Positions 63,131 through 64,000 of a stretch of 64,000 bases of DNA are shown piece after piece. The number at the start of each line of letters is the position of its first letter. Position 1 is the first letter of the stretch. Source of the stretch: Undaria pinnatifida (taxonomy: Eukaryota > Sar > Phaeophyceae > Laminariales > Alariaceae); the NCBI GenBank assembly GCA_012845835.1, contig JABAKD010000003.1, positions 124,501 to 188,500 on the forward strand, given 5' to 3'. The translations under genes were made by a program, and so were the position numbers. The notes beneath the pieces were generated by a model, which had not been told where the DNA came from, did no database searches, and was given only the letters and a program-made list of their open reading frames with translations.

Positions 63131-64000
63131 CGGGGGGCGGGAAGGGGGGGGGCGGGGAAGCCTTCGGGGAGGCTGGGGGGACGGGGGAAGCTTCGTCGGT
63201 AGCGTTCACGCATGTATGCCCTTTTCCGGGGGCGCGAGGGCGAACGGGGCGACGGGAGGGGGGGTTGTTGAAGTCGAATGGGCAAACGTGGGAAGCCGAG
63301 ACGTACTGAGAGGAGGAGGGGGGAAGGAGGCGAAAGCTCCGGCCCACTCAGGCGCGGAGTCGAGGGAGGGGGAGGGAGGCGGGAAATATCTTGTTTTTAT
63401 GATTCTTCGAAGAATTTTCCAAGAATTTTCCTTTTGCCGAAGAATTTTTCTTGAGAAGAAGCGCCCTGCTGCGCCTTTGTTCGAAGGTGACCGGCCCGGA
63501 CGTGTTTGTGCTTGTGTTCGCCATGAGAGAGGGATTATTAGCCTTGTTGGTCACGGTGCAGGTGATGGTGTTAGCCATCCGCTCGTGGTGATTGATCGCC
63601 ATGGAAAGAGGGGCGGGGGGGGGGGGAACGAGCGGAGGGCGTTGCTTCGCGAAGGCTTGGAGAGGAGGGGGGCGGGGGGGGGACCGGGGGGAGGGGGAGG
63701 AGCTTAGGGCATTGTCAAGGGAAGGCTTGGCAGGGGAGAGGGGGGGGGGGAGGCGCAACGAGTGGCGGGAGGGGGAACACGAGCAGCGTGATAAGCGTGG
63801 ACAGTAGGAGACAAGAATGGTAGGTTGATGTGTTGTCTGTCTCCGCTTAGGGTGTGTTATATACATGCGGAGGGACGGGAGGCGCGGGAGATCGGGGGGG
63901 GGGGGGGCAAGAGTGGAGGGGGGGGGGGGGGGGGGGGGGGGCATGGCGGAATCAAGCGTATTTTTCGCGCCCATTCTTGAATGTGTGCGCGCACGATCAC
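63131..64000. other. Purine-rich low-complexity DNA, presumed 3' flank
   Basis: Long GGGGG/GGAGGG tracts. A roughly 70-bp segment (GAGGGCGTTGCTTCGCGAAGGCTTGGAGAGG / TTAGGGCATTGTCAAGGGAAGGCTTGGCAGGG) is doubled at 63634-63735. AAGAATTTTCC is repeated at 63410-63445. No gene or polyadenylation signal can be supported. Confidence 0.5.

Noticed and set aside
63348-63974. 208-codon Pro/Ser-rich minus frame
   Set aside because: Translation of a purine-rich low-complexity tract with no domain and no splice context.

Overview
The window is nuclear DNA of a complex eukaryote: two spliced plus-strand genes with very long introns, set in dense dispersed repeats. No prokaryotic operon, rRNA gene, canonical tRNA gene or CRISPR array was seen. 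The one recognisable protein, the beta subunit of AMP-activated protein kinase (SNF1/AMPK), together with the long introns, tRNA-derived SINEs, MITE-like elements and abundant homopolymer and microsatellite tracts, fits a repeat-rich alga. A stramenopile such as a brown alga is my best guess, but this is inference from style and not proof.

Gene 1 (about 2.5-24.4 kb, +) is an unrecognised protein pieced together from eight exon-like blocks (2493-2643, 6778-6942, 15644-15735, 17080-17202, 21790-21946, 22721-22898, 23217-23520, 24270-24402). Their splice sites agree in phase throughout and give about 433 residues, with the 5' end missing. Its introns hold many copies of a terminal-inverted-repeat element (family A), TTAA-flanked piggyBac-type MITEs (family P), a second TIR family (C), a SINE, and (CAA)n and (GAT)n microsatellites. 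Part of the seventh exon has a diverged second copy 446 bp downstream whose differences are concentrated at third codon positions.

The spacer (about 24.4-33.7 kb) holds a 240-bp tandem triplication, a 5'-truncated and broken LINE on the minus strand (about 26.9-29.3 kb), a short LTR element with 270-bp LTRs (29988-31194), and a roughly 310-bp tandem array.

Gene 2 (33755-62733, +) is the AMPK beta subunit. Five exons, all joined in phase 0, encode 284 residues: an N-terminal MGN tail, a CBM48 glycogen-binding domain split over exons 2 and 3, and the ASC domain that contacts the alpha and gamma subunits over exons 4 and 5. Its 10.7-, 12.4-, 1.7- and 3.2-kb introns carry SINEs, LINE fragments, MITEs, telomere-like CCCTAA tracts, satellites and partial copies of exon 3 on both sides of the real one. 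A degenerate minisatellite begins over the stop codon and fills the presumed 3' UTR; the last kilobase is purine-rich low-complexity DNA. Exon boundaries are by eye and have no transcript support.
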